Below are positions 12,334 to 27,186 of a stretch of DNA of 64,000 nt, piece after piece; the stretch's first letter is position 1, and each line of letters begins with the position of its first letter. Both the position numbers and the translations under genes were made by a program. The DNA is from Synchiropus splendidus (lineage: Eukaryota > Chordata > Actinopteri > Syngnathiformes > Callionymidae): NCBI RefSeq assembly GCF_027744825.2, contig NC_071338.1, forward strand, positions 26,526,001 to 26,590,000, given 5' to 3'. The notes beneath the pieces are model-generated. The model worked only from the letters and a program-made list of their open reading frames with translations, was not told the origin of the DNA and did no database searches.

Positions 12334-13671
12334 ATGCCCTCTGACTTTTTCTCACTTTTCAGCGAGGACCTCGACCTGAACCCAGATTTCAGCTCCTTGT
12401 TCTGTAAAGGTAACAACTCTCACTTTCTTGTGTTTTACTCGAGCTGTTCTACGTGGTTCCGTTGACGTCCGGTACCTCGAATCTCTTCTTACGCCAGTAG
12501 TTATTGTCTATTATAATCATTTCTCACCTCAGACTAGCTCGCCCTGAAGCCTCTGGGTCTGGAAATGACTGGGAAACCAAAGAGTTCAGAGCGCGTGACA
12601 GCATCAAAAGCTGGACGTGTTGACCTATGTTGTCATGTCTGACCCCTACATCCTGATAACCTCACAGTTTCACATGAGTCACAACCTTCCGAAAATCAGA
12701 ACTATGAATGTCACCCTGCCATCCAGTAACCAGCACCTGGATTGCTGGGTCACCAGGAAGTGGAGCCTGCTGCTCCACTCCGAGTCTCAGCTCCTCAGAG
12801 AAACCAGTCACCTGCTTGGAAGAGAGGTCACTTGGGACACCAGTGACCTTGATCCAACAGATTTCAGGTCTGACTAAAAGTGCAAACGCATTTATTTCAA
12901 TGTTGAACAAAACAGTCAAACAAACTTTCTGCTTAAGTTGTATTCTATTTCACGTACTAAATATCTGGGCGTAATGTAATCTAATATTGAATTACAGTCT
13001 GCCCCAGTTAATGCATGATATATGCAAATGCATGGCAGCACCTTGTTTATGCACAGATTAGGTATTTTTACAGATGTCAGATTGTTGTCTTTTTAATATC
13101 AATGTGGAAACAAAACCATGCAGACAGATGCGACTTAGTCAACTTAGCAAACTAACAAGGTTGACACACAAACTGTCGCTATTTCAGACACAAGTCATTC
13201 AATACTTTTTGTGATGAATTCATCTTGGCAAGGGGACGAAAAGCTTGCAAACAGTGCCAGTAATGTCACGTTCAACACGTGTTATGTTTCAATCCTCATG
13301 GTGTGGAACAGCTCTTCTTCACATAGTCTTGTTTAGATGTCACTGCCTGACTGACCTACTTTCATTGGCCGTTCCCAAAACCATCCATTGTGAGCAACTT
13401 GAAGCACTTGAGAGAAAAAAAATGTTTTTGAGTGGGTGTTTGAGCTGTTAAGAATTAGAAAGGCATATTTGCTCTCAAGGTTAAGATTGACCACCACACA
13501 GATAACAGGCCAATGAGTCACATAGTTGGCTGTTGACCACTCTGTCTTTCTTCAGTCTTGACATGTGTCTTTTTCATTTTGCATCGATGATGACAACCAC
13601 ATTTTGGGACAATATTGAGAATGTGAATTTAGTGTTGGTTTGAATTTAGAATTTGATTTTGCTTCAAACTA

Positions 13672-13725
<54 letters not shown>

Positions 13726-16700
13726 AAACTAAATTGCTCTTTATGTGTTTGAGTTTGAGAGTGGGACCTGATTAAGAAATTACTGTTACTAATTTGAGGT
13801 TTAATCAAAGAGCAATCGAAAATTAATTACATTTTAATATTTAAAACTTCAACTGAATCTGTCCTCACAAGGTGTAATGTCCAGGTACAAGTGCTCTAGA
13901 GATGAACAAACTCTCGGCTGCGAATATTTCTTTGCTTTTTTTTATCTTAATTCTCCTTATACATGAAGGTTTTGGTTCTGACATCACATTGTTTAATGCC
14001 CTCCTGTGTCAGATGTATCTGGAAAGGTTCCAGGAAGCTTGTGCTTTCGACTTCATTTCAAAGAGGCTTTGCCCCCCTCCATTGACGTGTGTAACCCAAA
14101 GCCGGTCGATTATTAACCTCTCGACTGCACTGTGTGTAAACCTTCTTTAATGACACTATTAATATTGACTCTTGCTGCTTTAGGTAAACTTTGTGACATG
14201 TGCTTTAAAGCACTTGATGGCTCTAAGAACTTGCTGATAAAAAGTAGACATGTTTAGATAAAGGAATGAAATTGAAGATGTTTGTATTATGTTCGCTCGT
14301 ACAGAAAGGTGACACGCTTTGCTTGAGGCTTTTGGAGAAGCAGGTGAAGAAGTTGCCTGCAGCTACTATCACATGAAAGGTAGGTGTTCAATAACTAGCT
14401 ATGAGCAGGCAGGAGGGCATTCGTGTAAGCTCGGGTCTACTTCTTTGACCCAGTTCTGGACTGACTTGTTGTGGCATGGTCACATGCAGTGGTGTATTTG
14501 CACATTGGATTTGTTATTGCCAAGCGCTCCACGTTGTGAAGTGGCATTGCCAAGACCTGAATTGCCGAGACCTTCTTTCAAGTGAGATTTCTACAGTATA
14601 TTCTGCTTTTTTCTGTTTTAAATGACTCCTGGGCAACATTTTAGATCAATTCAAGGCCTGGCCTGTGGCATGTTGCCTTTTGCTTATAAACATAAATCAA
14701 TTATTCAAACAGGCTCATGAAAATCACAACAAAACTTGTGATTTTGTTTTGGTTTCTGCTGTGCTGAGGATGTGCTCTATTTATTAATTTTTTCATGGGG
14801 ATGTGTTCATGCATCAAATCCCAGAGCCAGTTCTATATTTAAAAATACAAGCGAACGACGGTAAGGTGGAAAGTACATGACCTAAAGAATGACAGATGCA
14901 TAAAACAAACAAATAAAAAAGAGGCAATATTTTAAGGAAAGCATGCATGTATGTAAAAAAACAAACCTTTTCCAACCAAATAAAAGTGTTAAAGTAATAA
15001 AGATACATAAAAGAAGATATAGAACTTTGTTACTGTCAAAACATTGGGTGAGTGTCTTTTAAAGTATGTGGCTGTATTATTTATTTTAAACCGACCAAAT
15101 TTAATTTGAACATTTATTTGTTTTACTGTTTCTGTTCACTAACTCAACTGTGCATTATGGGACTTGGGTTATGATTGAGTTTTTTTTTTAGCTTCGGGAC
15201 ATTATAATTCATGAAAACAAAGCTGGGGGCTTTTAGTATATGCACTAAGTATAGCTTGCTGGATGTGGCTCTCAGTCCTCAGTCAGTGAATCCATTGACT
15301 CATAATATTTCGAATCAGCCCATAAGTAACAGCAAGCTCTGAAAAAAATAGTGAATTTGGTGAAGAGTGGGCACGACGGTAGGTCAAATGATCTTGTACA
15401 TTAATCATTAACACTAACTAATCCTCAGTAGTTGACAAACCTGTCTCGGGTCAAAATACCACCCTCTCAGGTGTTTACTGCTCACTTGTGACTTTCAGCC
15501 TTGGAAATTCAGTCCATATAGATTAACCTGCTGCCAAAATTCACGGCTGCCTCGCTTTCTTTTGACAGCATGCGTGTGTAAAATCTGTCCTTAGTACAGA
15601 ATATAAGGCATCCAAAGTATTTTTTAAGAACATAAAGTTCCTCCTTAATATTGAGATGTTTGTATCTTTTTTGCATGTGTTTCCTTGCAGTCTGTGAATA
15701 TTTCTAATTTAGTTCACTACGCTTGACTTTTTAGCGGCCTAAAAGAAGACAGACCTTTAGCCCCTTTTTATGCCGGCGTTTTTATTGTTCCCAATCATGT
15801 TTAACAATCTTTGTTTACCTTGAAGAAGCCGCGAAAACCACATGATTCTCGGTAGAATGGAGTGAACTTTAGTGGGTTTCCTGACAGCATTCCACACCTG
15901 AAATGTCAGTGTTGCAACACACGTGTTTGCTTTGTTACTGAGGTTTATGAGAATTTGTCCGCGAAAGATGGTTCACTTTTACACTGTCCAGCACCACTAT
16001 GTTTTTGTCTCTGGCTCCCTGTTCTCTCTTACGTAGTGCAAAGATTTCATTCATCAGGTTATTTCTCACTCCGCTGTTAAAAACTCAAGGCACCTGTGAG
16101 TTCTAACATCTTAGTCTTGTGTTTCTCTCCAGAGCAGCATACAGTGGTACTCAGCCATGAAATACTTCAAGCGGCCAATCTTGCCTGGCAACTTCTCCAG
16201 TGGGGTTCATATTGTGCAACTGGCCAAAACGGATGAATACTTGCTTTGCTAGATCGAGTGTGATGTGAGTTTATAATAGTGTTGTAGTCAAGATCAGAGC
16301 AGACCTAGTCCAAGGCTGAGGCCAAACTAAAAACAGTACCGTATTAGTGACATAGACACGCACATTTATCTCTTCATGCAAAAGAAACTAGTCTTTTTTT
16401 CTGAATAAATGGATGGAACATACTGGCAGTTTGATCTGTAGTTTGGTCTCTGTTTCACCCTCCGTCTTGGTGTCTGCATGCTCTGGTCTCCACATGGTCT
16501 TGACTACAACACTAGTACACATAAACATTTTAAAACTCATGCATGAGAATAACAATAATAAAAAAGTACTCATTCGACTACACCTAAAAAAATGGTATGA
16601 GACATGATCAGGGTTGGCAAGAAAACTGCCATCTTGGCATTTGGTGAAATCTGTGGAACATACATTTGAGTACTTCAGTTTGATGCCCATTTTTAACTAA

Positions 16701-19700
16701 AGGGAGCTTTTTTTTTACAGCCACAGTATTGGTCCGCCATGTCACCGTTCTCATTTTCACTGGCTGGTTCAGGTTGTCTGCCATAACAACAGCATAACAT
16801 GCCTGTCGATGCAGTCGGCCTTGTCTTTGGCAACTTGTCATTTCACAATGCTTAACATATTTGGTACCACTCCCTATATCAACACCAGAAAGAACTTGCT
16901 GAGTTCCTCTTATTGCCTCCTGTTCTAAGGACCAGTTGGCTCATAATGACTTTTAATGGGCTTGAGTAAAGTATTGGGGAACGTGAGCTGCTATGTAAGC
17001 GTTTGGATTTAAGTTGAGACCTTGACCTTGTTGTTTGGGGGTTGTTTTTCCACATATTTCTGATGAATATCTGCTGTCACATAAACCATCCAGAGCCGTC
17101 GTCGGCATGGAAAGCACCCGGTTATGCATTAACGAAACCCTCCCTCAGGTGCCTTTTCCTTTCAACAGTAGGTGTTTTGGCCTCACTGAAGTGCTGCAGC
17201 AATTTGAAATACGTGATCCAGATTTACAAGACCCTGCAGGGGATGAAGCAGGCTCCATTCCAGCCTTTGTCATTACTGTGTCACATGCAGAGCTTTTCCA
17301 TGAGTTTCACAATCCTGCAATACCTGCAGCTTATGTTGTTGTGTCTCACAGTTCCGATTTGGTTTGCTGTCTCTGCCCCATCTCCTGCTTCCTAGACTTA
17401 CTGTCTGTAAAGAAACGTCTTCACATCCTGTCATTGTTGGCGTCCCTTTATGGAAGCGATGTTTACGTGTTATTTTCCATTCATTTTATTCCTTTCTGTT
17501 GCTGTTCGGATTTCTATGCTGGATATAAATTTGCTGTAAAAGAAATGTAAATCACACGTGCAACTTTGAACTTGATTCCTCCTCACCGTGGGATTGTGTG
17601 GCGTCCGTGTTTTACTTCGACCGTTTAATTAATGTTTGTGGGGTTTTGCATGTGATGGTGACAGAAACAGAGATACGTTTTTGGAAAACTGAAAACAGCT
17701 GGTTATGGCCTCCAAATAAATTATAATTGTAAGGTCCCTATGAATCTCTGAAATGGCAGTTTATTTTCATTGTGTCACTGTGTAAATAAGTAAAAACAAG
17801 TTTGTGGCTGGAACTAAATTATGATAAAACCCCACATGGCAGGAAAGTTGATAAATTATTAGTTTTGTTCTGCAAGATAATATTTTTTCTGGCAGTTTAT
17901 TTTCATTGTGTCACTGTGTAAATAAGTAAAAGCAACTTTGTGGATGGAAATAAATTATGATAAAACCCCACATGGCAGGAAAGTTGATGAATTATTAGTT
18001 TTGTTCTGCAAGATGATATTTTTTTCTGAAAGGGATACCTGTTTGTTTACAAAAGTGTGTTGGTGTTGAACTTACTAACTGCCAAATTTACCCACCAACA
18101 AAACGCCGTAGAGGTCACAGTCTGTAGAGTTCGCTTTGACAACTCTGGAAGCAATATTTGGCTCTTTGTGTGTCCATGTGTTGACAAAGTGTTTCATGTG
18201 CAGGCTTCAAAACAAAGTATTTTCATTTGCCTTCATTGCATTTAATGAAATATGAGGACTGAAAATCGTGCATTTTTGAGGCGCTTTCATATCTATATTA
18301 AGAGTTTCATGGAATATATTTCAATGCAATTTGATGAGGAAAAATAGCCCCTTTTCATCCCGTTATTATTAGATATTGCTGGCATTCATGTGCCCAGAGA
18401 ACGCAGTTTTTATTAATCCATTGTACCATCATGTGGACGTCTCAAGCTGTACTACATGATGGAAGTGAGGAAGTGAAATGGGAACACAATTACACACTTA
18501 AACTTACGTTAAATCTCCTGTCAAAAATCCTTCCCCATGTAAACTGTCGCCTTTTACCTCAGCAAATTCTACTGCTATGAGCAACGTTTCCTATTCATGA
18601 TGAGCAAAATTCAATGAAGCAATTGTTTTGTAATGACCATTTCCTTCTTGTGACAGCCTATTGGCAAATATGCGGCGTCTTGTTTTGATGTGTTAACCCA
18701 GCGTCTCACTCTCAGCCAACGGATGATGATCATCTTCCGTCAAGTCTCAACCTGCCCAGGCATCTAACAGCTTCTGACAACATTTGCGCTGTCAAAGACA
18801 CAGGCACAATTGTAAACCTAAAGGAGTTCTGAGGACACTTGCCTTCTTGTAACATTGTCAATGGAAGACCAAAAGAACACTCACAACAATTCCTCATATC
18901 ATGATCACGTGGTGGGATTAAGCTTGTTGAACATCCTACATTAATATCTTTTATGATAAATATAATAAAAAATATTTTTTATAATTATAAAAATATTCCA
19001 TTAGAATTCTTTCTCCAAAGTTTGTAAACCGTTTTCTGTGTGGGAATTCCAAAAATCTCATTAGACATAAAGCCTCTTATAAAAATGAAGCGATTAAAAA
19101 AAAAAAAGTCAATCTTTAATGGAAAAAGTGGGTCACCTTTGGCTGTTTTCGCCATGGGTCCTAAAAGCCGCAGCTGAGGTTTAGCACACACACACAAGGT
19201 TTTTATTCCTGTTATGATCACATTTCTTTTTCCATGGAGCTTCTTATATTTCAAAAGGATATCTAGATGCCATACTCAGCTTTGTTAAGAGCAATGTTTT
19301 TACCTCTTTCTATTTCATCATCGGACGCAGTGACATATTGTGGATATTTTTGTTGCTTAATTTAAGGTTGGGAAAATCTGCACATCATTTTCTCATAAAA
19401 TAGGCCTCTGTTTTTTTCATAACATGCTGTGAGAGTGCTTCAATCTTTTATTGTCATGGGCTTTAGGAAACATCCTCACGACTAGACTTGAGACAGAAGA
19501 CTCTCTAAAACCCTTGGACAGCTGTGTTTTGGGGAAAAAAGTGTGGTGGTGACAGAACTGGTTTGACAAATGTCTTGTTAACGTCTTAAATCATGTCTTT
19601 GTTTAAGCCATCTCATGTTTCAGTGTGGAGTTGCCAACTAGCACCACTAACTAGGTCAGCAACTCCTGGCAGTCAAGCAAACTTATCGCTGATGAAACAA

Positions 19701-22700
19701 AAGCGTTTCAGGTCACGACACATCAACAATACAAATGTGTGATTTCATATAAAACACTGAGCTCGTTTCAGCCTTAACAAAGTTACTTTGTATTTTATGG
19801 TGCTTCTAGTATTGATACTTGACACTAACACTAGAGAAACTATGTTCAACAAAGACGTCGTAAAAGAATCGTTTGTTTTTTTGTAAACATTGGAAACAAA
19901 CCTACACTAGCTAGTGCCTTCACAAAATACAAGATACTGTACAGGAAATTAAACAACTTCAGGGGATTTAAGAAATGTACCTGACACCGAGGCTTCAACA
20001 CTACTCTAGAGAAAAGACATCAAAGATGACTTACAGTGTGATAGAAGCAGTTTAATGAATACATTCTACAGAAAATCTAAGTAACATAAATGCCAAGTGT
20101 CATGTCATGTCAATAGAAAAGAGATTGAAATGAATCTTAATTCATAATTCTGTCAGAAGCTTTATAAGTAATCCATGTTTTCTTCCTCTTTTTGCGTCTT
20201 CTGTGAAAATACCTTGTGTCACTTTTGATGTAAACTTCCAGTCAAGTGGTCATCGTCACTAGTTTTCTCTTGAATTGTTTTTAACTTAGAATTGCTGGGT
20301 TATTAAATAACTCATGACAAAACAGTGTTGATGTAAGTAAATATGCTCCTAGGGATATAGGGATGCACTGACTCCATTTTTTTATTTTTTATTTTTTTAC
20401 TTCTGATATGCACCCAACAACTGAATTTTGATGTCTGCTGTGACCGATGCTATTACAGTGTTGAGAGTCATTCATGTTGACAAGTATGTCTATGAATTTC
20501 TGCACATACATTCCAAAAATGTGGTTCGAGGTTAATCCTGAAAACAAATATGCAACTCTAAAGGTCTGAAATTGACTGTCAATATTTATAACGTTTAAGG
20601 CAGACACACATCTCTTCAACTGCAATGCAAAGCACCACCTCATGTTATCAGTACAAAATGAGTACACTAGCTCATGTAGCATCAACACGTCAGGGAATTC
20701 ACATGTCAAATGTTAGACCTGAACTGAACAGCTCAGACCAGGTATGGTGCGAGATAGGCACTGTGCATGACCCGGATTAAGTCGAAGGTCAGAGTCTGTG
20801 TCACTCTTCTTCAAAAGAAAGCAATAAAAAGCAAATGACTGCTGAAGAAGTCAACTTGGGGAGTAATCTAGAGAGCGATCTAGTGCTGCTAACTCAAACA
20901 TCGGCAGGTTCTTCTCGTGTGAAGGTCCACTGAATGAAAGCCCCAGTCCAGTGACCATTTAGTCGACAAATAATTTCCAAAAGGAACCTGGTTTTAAGCT
21001 GGAAACTGCACCATTGTTGCTACCCACTTACCTTGAGGGCTACAGATACTTCAATATTTGTTGGATGTTCTTAAATGCAATGAACAAATCACACAGTCAC
21101 ATCGTCTCCAGGATACTAGACAGAAGACGAACCTGTTGATCCCATATTGTTCCCTCCTCCATCGAGAAAGAATTTGGTTCTTCATCCTTTAAAGCTGCTG
21201 CAGTGACAGTCTGTGTTTGTTGTAGCTCAAATCTTTGACTTTGGATTTGACGCAGTGTTGCCATTAATTATTAAGTGAATCTCCGATGGACTGGATCCAG
21301 TTGTTGCAGTTTATTACTCCTAGATTGCCCAACTGGGTTTGAATGATGGGACGACTGCCGACCTGACTCAGTCAGACAGTGGTCGGTGATGAACTAGATA
21401 TTGTGACGTGAGATGCATGTCAGATAAGTCATCTGCTTTAATTCTGAGGTGTCGTAACACCGTTGCTCGTGCAAGAACCTGGTGGGAGAGTGTAAGGAGT
21501 CTGAGGTCCTCGTGGTCTTTTGACACAAACATGCAGCAGACACGTCCTTGTCGGTGTTGCTATGGAGCCCCTGGCGCCTTTTATGTATGCTTGGCTGTAA
21601 ACATCTCAGTGTTGTCATTCATGGCATGCTGGAGGTCCCATTTGCTGCTTTTCCCTCTACTCTGTTCATTGTAATCTTCAAATAAGGCGAGGTTAATGGG
21701 CTTATTTGAGAAATGCCCTGCAGCATTCAGGTTCGAAAAGTGAAAAAGTCGCTTTATTTCTGCTTGATTGGAGTGTAAACAGGACAAACTACGCTGTTCA
21801 GCAAGTCGGAGCACAGACTGGGGTCCTCAGGAATAGTAAACAAGTCGAAGAGGGGCAGAGTGGGTTTTGGAGGAGGGGGACAGGAGGGGAGTTAAAACAG
21901 ACACTCAGCCAAAAAAACAGTGCCACGCCCCAGGTGCCAGGGCTAGTAGGAGCAAGCAGCAGGAATGTGAGGGAGATGAATGGGAGCGTAAGTCCTGCCA
22001 TTCAGATGGTGAGTGTTTTTCTTTTTTCTGCTCTGCTTAATGCCCGATGAAAATGACAGTTATTCCAAGAGCAAAGTTTCTAACTCTGAACAGTGAAGCT
22101 TGGAGTCTGTTTACTCATCTCTGTCGGCGATTAATTTGGAGCTGGTGATCGCAGCTTATATTGCACTTTAAAAACGTGGATTACTTGTCGGTTCGTACAG
22201 TGTTCAGAGCAAGATATTGACTCTCTTAAAATAACATGATGACAAAACATGGCATTACATTCCTTTAAGAAGGATTAACCCATCACCGTGTGAATAGAAC
22301 AGTGTTGTGTGTCAATGTTACTTCTGAGTTGCACTCAGTCAGCTTATACCCTAAACAAGCACTGAGCAAAATCCCTTTTTTTAGCTTGTTTGAAACAGCC
22401 AAAGCCTGTGGAAACTCTCTGGACAGGCCATCCAGTGATTCCAGAATGCTACTCAGAGGGTACATTTTTTTTCTGCCTGTGTGGTTGGCAATCTGTTTAC
22501 TGGAAGTGCTGCCCACTCACTGCACATGTTGCTGCATGTGAAGTCGGCCTCTAATTCTAGAGAAGCTGTGTACAAGTGTCGATGTGTGATGCTGGGGATG
22601 TATTTGAGTTGCATATTTAAGCGCATGAACTGCCTTCATGTCTGCGTGTAAAACATTTATGCCCCCATATTTGAGCTTCAGGGTCAGTCAGGATTATAGA

Positions 22701-25700
22701 TATGTAGAGCCTTGTTTTGTCCTTGAATATTTGTCGAGCTCTCACAGAGTTGTTGTTAAAGAAAGGACAGTTAAGCGTCAGAGACATGAATTCTGCGACT
22801 CAGCTGCAAATAATTCAAGCTGGCAGTTTAGCCAGAATAAAGTCAGGCGACAGTAATGTTGTGCCATAATATTTGGAGGATGAATCAGGCTGCTTGTAAA
22901 AGTGTTGTCATGCTGTTGACCCAGAGCGCCCTCCCCTCCCTATGTCCTGTCGTACTGAAAGGAAGCACTGAGGGAAGAGGGAAAGGCTTAGTACAACTCT
23001 GCTGCTTGTTTGTAATGAGATCAGTTGCTTATTTAAGATGCCTGAGCTTTCACTTTTTCGTTAGTATGAATGATATTTATTTATTTATATTCGTAACATT
23101 CATTTCTACTCTAAAGAAAAAGCCTGGGCACTGTCATCATGCCGTGGAATAATAATGCAAGTCTGCATTTTAAGTTTGAATTTTCAATTTTTTAAAAAGG
23201 TCCTTTTCTCTATTTGTTCTTTTTCAGTGCTTCAGTACAGTTGACAGTTAGAAGCAACGCAGATCAGATTTTCCTCATGCAGACTCTAATTTGATTGTTG
23301 AAGGAAGCCTTTTGTCTTTTCCTCCTCTCACAGAATCGGTGTATGACCTCCTGCCCAGAGAGCTGCAGTTATATACGTCGACCCTGCAAGGCTCCACAAT
23401 CATGAGTCAGACAAGTGGCGGAGAAGCTGGGCCCCCCTCTTCGAGTGCTTTAGCAACAGGTAGATTTCTTGCATTTCTTATCTGTTCTTTTACGTGGGCC
23501 AAGGCAAAACCACAGCATGGTTTTGCACCTGTAGTCAAAACACTTGCTGCATACGTTGTTAAAACCAGTTTAGACGGTTGACAGCATCACGTCATGATTT
23601 CTTTACAAGCAGTCGCACGGCCCCGCTTGCAAGGACACGCCGCAGTGTTATGGTTACTCTGGGCAAACACCGAAGTGCATCTTTTCTTTATCGCATTATT
23701 ACTCCAACTTTGAAACTACGATCTTTGCCGGCAATTCGGCGAAGTCACCTGGGGTACTAGTCGGCACGCGCATGGACAGTTTATTTTCCGATGGGATGTG
23801 ACTTCTGTGGTTCTGAACTCCAACTTCAGGAGCAAAAACATAAATATCTGTGACATTCAATTCATTGCTAATATTTAAATTAATTAATTAATTATAAAAA
23901 AACTTTTCTTTTGACTCCAATGTGAAATTACTCAAGGAGAAAAAAATGTTATCAAACAAAATGTTTTGTATTTAATAAATAATGACTACTTGCAGAAACA
24001 GAATTAATGACCCTGAACTATTCTCATTTAGTCGTGTTTCAACTGTGTTGAATTCCTGGCTTGGTGCTATGAAGAATAAAAGTAATCTGTTTTGATGAAG
24101 TGGTTTTTGTGTTTTGAAATGTCATTCAGGTTATTGAGCAAGTTGAATGTTCAGTCATTTGTTTTTGAAGTGGGTGATTCGTCGTCGCAGCTCACCACAG
24201 ATGAATGGCTTTGAAAGTCATTTATTTGATAGTTGAAGATTTTTTTTGTGGAAAACAAACGTGAGTGGATTTTTTAAACAAGTGTATGTAACATCTTACG
24301 TGAATGATGAAGCTGTTAGTGAGGAGAGTCCAATTTTGTATTCAAGAGGAACAATGCGGGTTTTGTCCTGGAACCTGGACCAACTCTTCACTCTCTCAAC
24401 AGTTCTCGAGACGCCTGGGAGTATGACCTGCCAGTCTACATGTGCTTTGTGGACTTGGAGAAGGTGTATGACCAGCTGGCCAGGACAAGTTGTGGGAGGT
24501 GTTTTGGGAGTATGGGGTGCAAGGCTCCCTATTGAGGGCTGCTCAATCTCCGTATTCCTGGACCGGGAGTTGAGTCCGGATCCTTTGGTGCAAGTCCAAT
24601 GTGTGGTGGAGGTTGATCTCCGCCGGGGTTGTGCTTTGTCTCCAATCCTGTTTTTAGTTTACATGGACAGGATTTCGAGGCACAGCTCTGGTGGGGTGGG
24701 TTTGCGCTTGGTGGCCTGAGGATCCAGTCACTGCTATTTGAAGATAAGTGTGAAGTGTGAAGCAGCTGGGATGAGGATCAGCACCTCTAAGTCAGGGGCC
24801 ATGGATTCCTCTCTCCGGGTGAGGAATGAGTTGCTGCCTGAAGTGGAGAACTTTAAGTGTCTTGAGGTCTTGTTCTCGAGTGGGGAGGTAAGGGAGGTGG
24901 AGATTGGTCGGTGAATCGGCAGGTATTGCAGTCCCTCTACTGCACTGTTTTTGTGTAAGAGAGATGGCCATGAGCTGTGGGTCATGATCAAAAGAACGAG
25001 ATCCCGGATAGAAGCGACTGAAATGAGTTTTTTCCGCCGAGTGGCAGGCGTCTCCCTTAGAGATAAGGTGAGGAGTTCTGTCAGTCGGGAGAGACTCGGA
25101 GTAGAGCTGCTGCTTCTCTGCGTTGAAAGAAGTCAGTTGACCTTTTGCAACTCCAGCTCAGTTGGATCATTTGCTCTTCTGAACTGGCAGTATATGCATA
25201 TCAGCATGCTGGAGCAACATCCCAAAACAAATCTGAATTCATTCTTATGTCCCACCCTTATTGCTGATTCGCTGTCTCGTTTTTATTCCAGGAAGTTCCC
25301 TCTGAAGCAGGGAGTGTCTGCATATAAAATGGTCTGCAGTTCTCTGCTTCATAGGTCAGAAGCTTGTTTATTTTGTCTCTGTGGCTACGCTCAGTCCCGT
25401 CTGAAAATCCACCACTCAATCATATGCACAACTAAATTGACAGTTTTTTTTTCTCAATTCTTTTGTCCATAAATTTAAATGCCTTCAAAGGTTCTCAACA
25501 TGCTAATATTAAACACGTTTTATTAGGAAAATTATTATGTTTAACATAAACAAGACCCTTGGCTAGTGCTGCTGTACTGCTGAGCGAACACTCATCATTT
25601 GGCTCATTTAGTTCACAGCATCTATTGCCAAAACCCTAAACACTGAATTCTCACACGATCTTATAAAAAGAGGTGTGGTTTGGGTTTAGGCTATGGCAAT

Positions 25701-27091
25701 AAAAAACAAGGAAATATACCTATTTTAGCTGCTAAACTGGGACTGCTAGCCAACCTGTTGAAGATGCCTTTATTCACTCTGTGTTTGTCTGCACTGTAGA
25801 TGCCATGTCCGCTTCTTTGACCATGGAAGGCCGCCGCAGTGCTTTGTCCTCCAGCTCCAAAAAGCAAACCACTTCCTCCGACCAGACTTGCAGTTGCAGC
25901 ATTGACTCGGAAGACGTCAAGAGTTGCAGAATGGTACCCGAGCCGGTGGTTACAGACGGAGTCAGCGGCAATGAGGTCAGCTGCCATTGTGCCAGTGAGC
26001 TCAGAGGACGGTCGTGCCAAGAGGGCCATCTTCAGATGACCCCGTCGAAGCGCCACCCAGTGTTGAACATCTCTCCTCCACCTCAAGACCTGTTCGATGA
26101 CAGTCGCATGTCCTACCAGGGGGATACAACTCTGGATTCCGAGCAGAGCAACAGCATCTGGACAGACGACTCTCTGTCCAACTTCAGTAACATGAGCGTT
26201 GTCTCGTACAACGACAACACAGAGGTGCCGAGAAAGTCACGAAAACGTACGCCCAGACAAAGACCAGGGCCAAAGTCTGGGCGGAAAGGGGAAGCAAGCA
26301 TGGATGTGTTTGATGCAGACAGTGCCAAAGCTCCGCACTTTGTCCTGTCACAACTGGGTCCAGAGAGCAAGACTGGACCAAAAGGAAGGTGTGGCCTACT
26401 TTTGATGCATTTGGAATTAATAATGACATACGTCCTGTCACGCTCAAAGTCATGTGAAATCGAAAATGTGGAAAAGCAACTTCAAATTTCCCCCCACATT
26501 ATTGCTGAAGGCGGGCGGTGAGATCAGAAGCTGGGGAGGGGCAGGATGCCGCAATACAAACAATGGTCAACCACAGTCATTCTCAAGGACCTTGGATAAA
26601 CACTGCAGATTGAATAAACAGATAAAACTGAATGCCTTAAAAGTTAGAGTAACAATATGCCTCATTGATTGATTGATTCTTTGCTAGGCTTGTTTCGACC
26701 AAATTCCTCTTTCAACTTTGTTATAGAGTTCGTGAAAATGTAACTGATCCAAGTCCAGTTTTAGGCATACGTTTTTTTTTTTATTGTGTTTGCATGCTTA
26801 CTGTAAAAAATGTGTCCATGTGGGAAGTTAACATGCTTTGAAACTTGATCGAACACATATTTTGCTCATTTGTATTACATTTTCTCCAGCTCTCAAGACG
26901 ATCTAAGGTCAGTTCGCAAAGGAGGAATCCTTTCAATGCAGTACCCACCGAAGTCCGAGGGGAAGGAGTTAAAGATTGTGGTCCAGCCAGAGACTCAGCA
27001 CCGAGCGCGCTATCTGACCGAAGGTAGCAGAGGGTCAGTGAAGGACCGCACTCAGCAGGGCTTCCCCACTGTGAAGGTACAAAAATACGCA

Positions 27092-27186
<95 letters not shown>

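Larger units (their letters stand above)
12410..23333 (+). other. nfat5: nfat5 intron 1 (10.9 kb)
   Basis: The intron runs from a GTAACA donor to a TCTCACAG acceptor. It holds a CT microsatellite (13675-13723), a 136-base tandem duplication (17754-18027) and a short exon-like open segment (16133-16252). The rest is AT-rich sequence with scattered chance reading frames; none has codon continuity or protein similarity that I recognise. Long first introns of transcription-factor genes often carry enhancers, but I cannot identify one by reading a single sequence. Confidence 0.8.

Noticed and set aside
12004..12465. 153-codon frame overlapping the nfat5 start
   Set aside because: It runs through the predicted promoter in the nfat5 frame upstream of the ATG, then past the exon 1 donor. 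The conserved N-terminus M-P-S-D-F begins at 12334, so the upstream part is taken as 5' UTR.
17035..17550. 171-codon open frame in nfat5 intron 1
   Set aside because: It is the longest frame in the intron, but its composition is unremarkable, it overlaps another open frame of similar size, and it shows no domain or splice structure. Probably chance.
26389..26521. Read-through extension of nfat5 exon 3
   Set aside because: The donor at 26389 joins the Rel-domain exon at 26890 in phase; the extension has no similarity to NFAT5.
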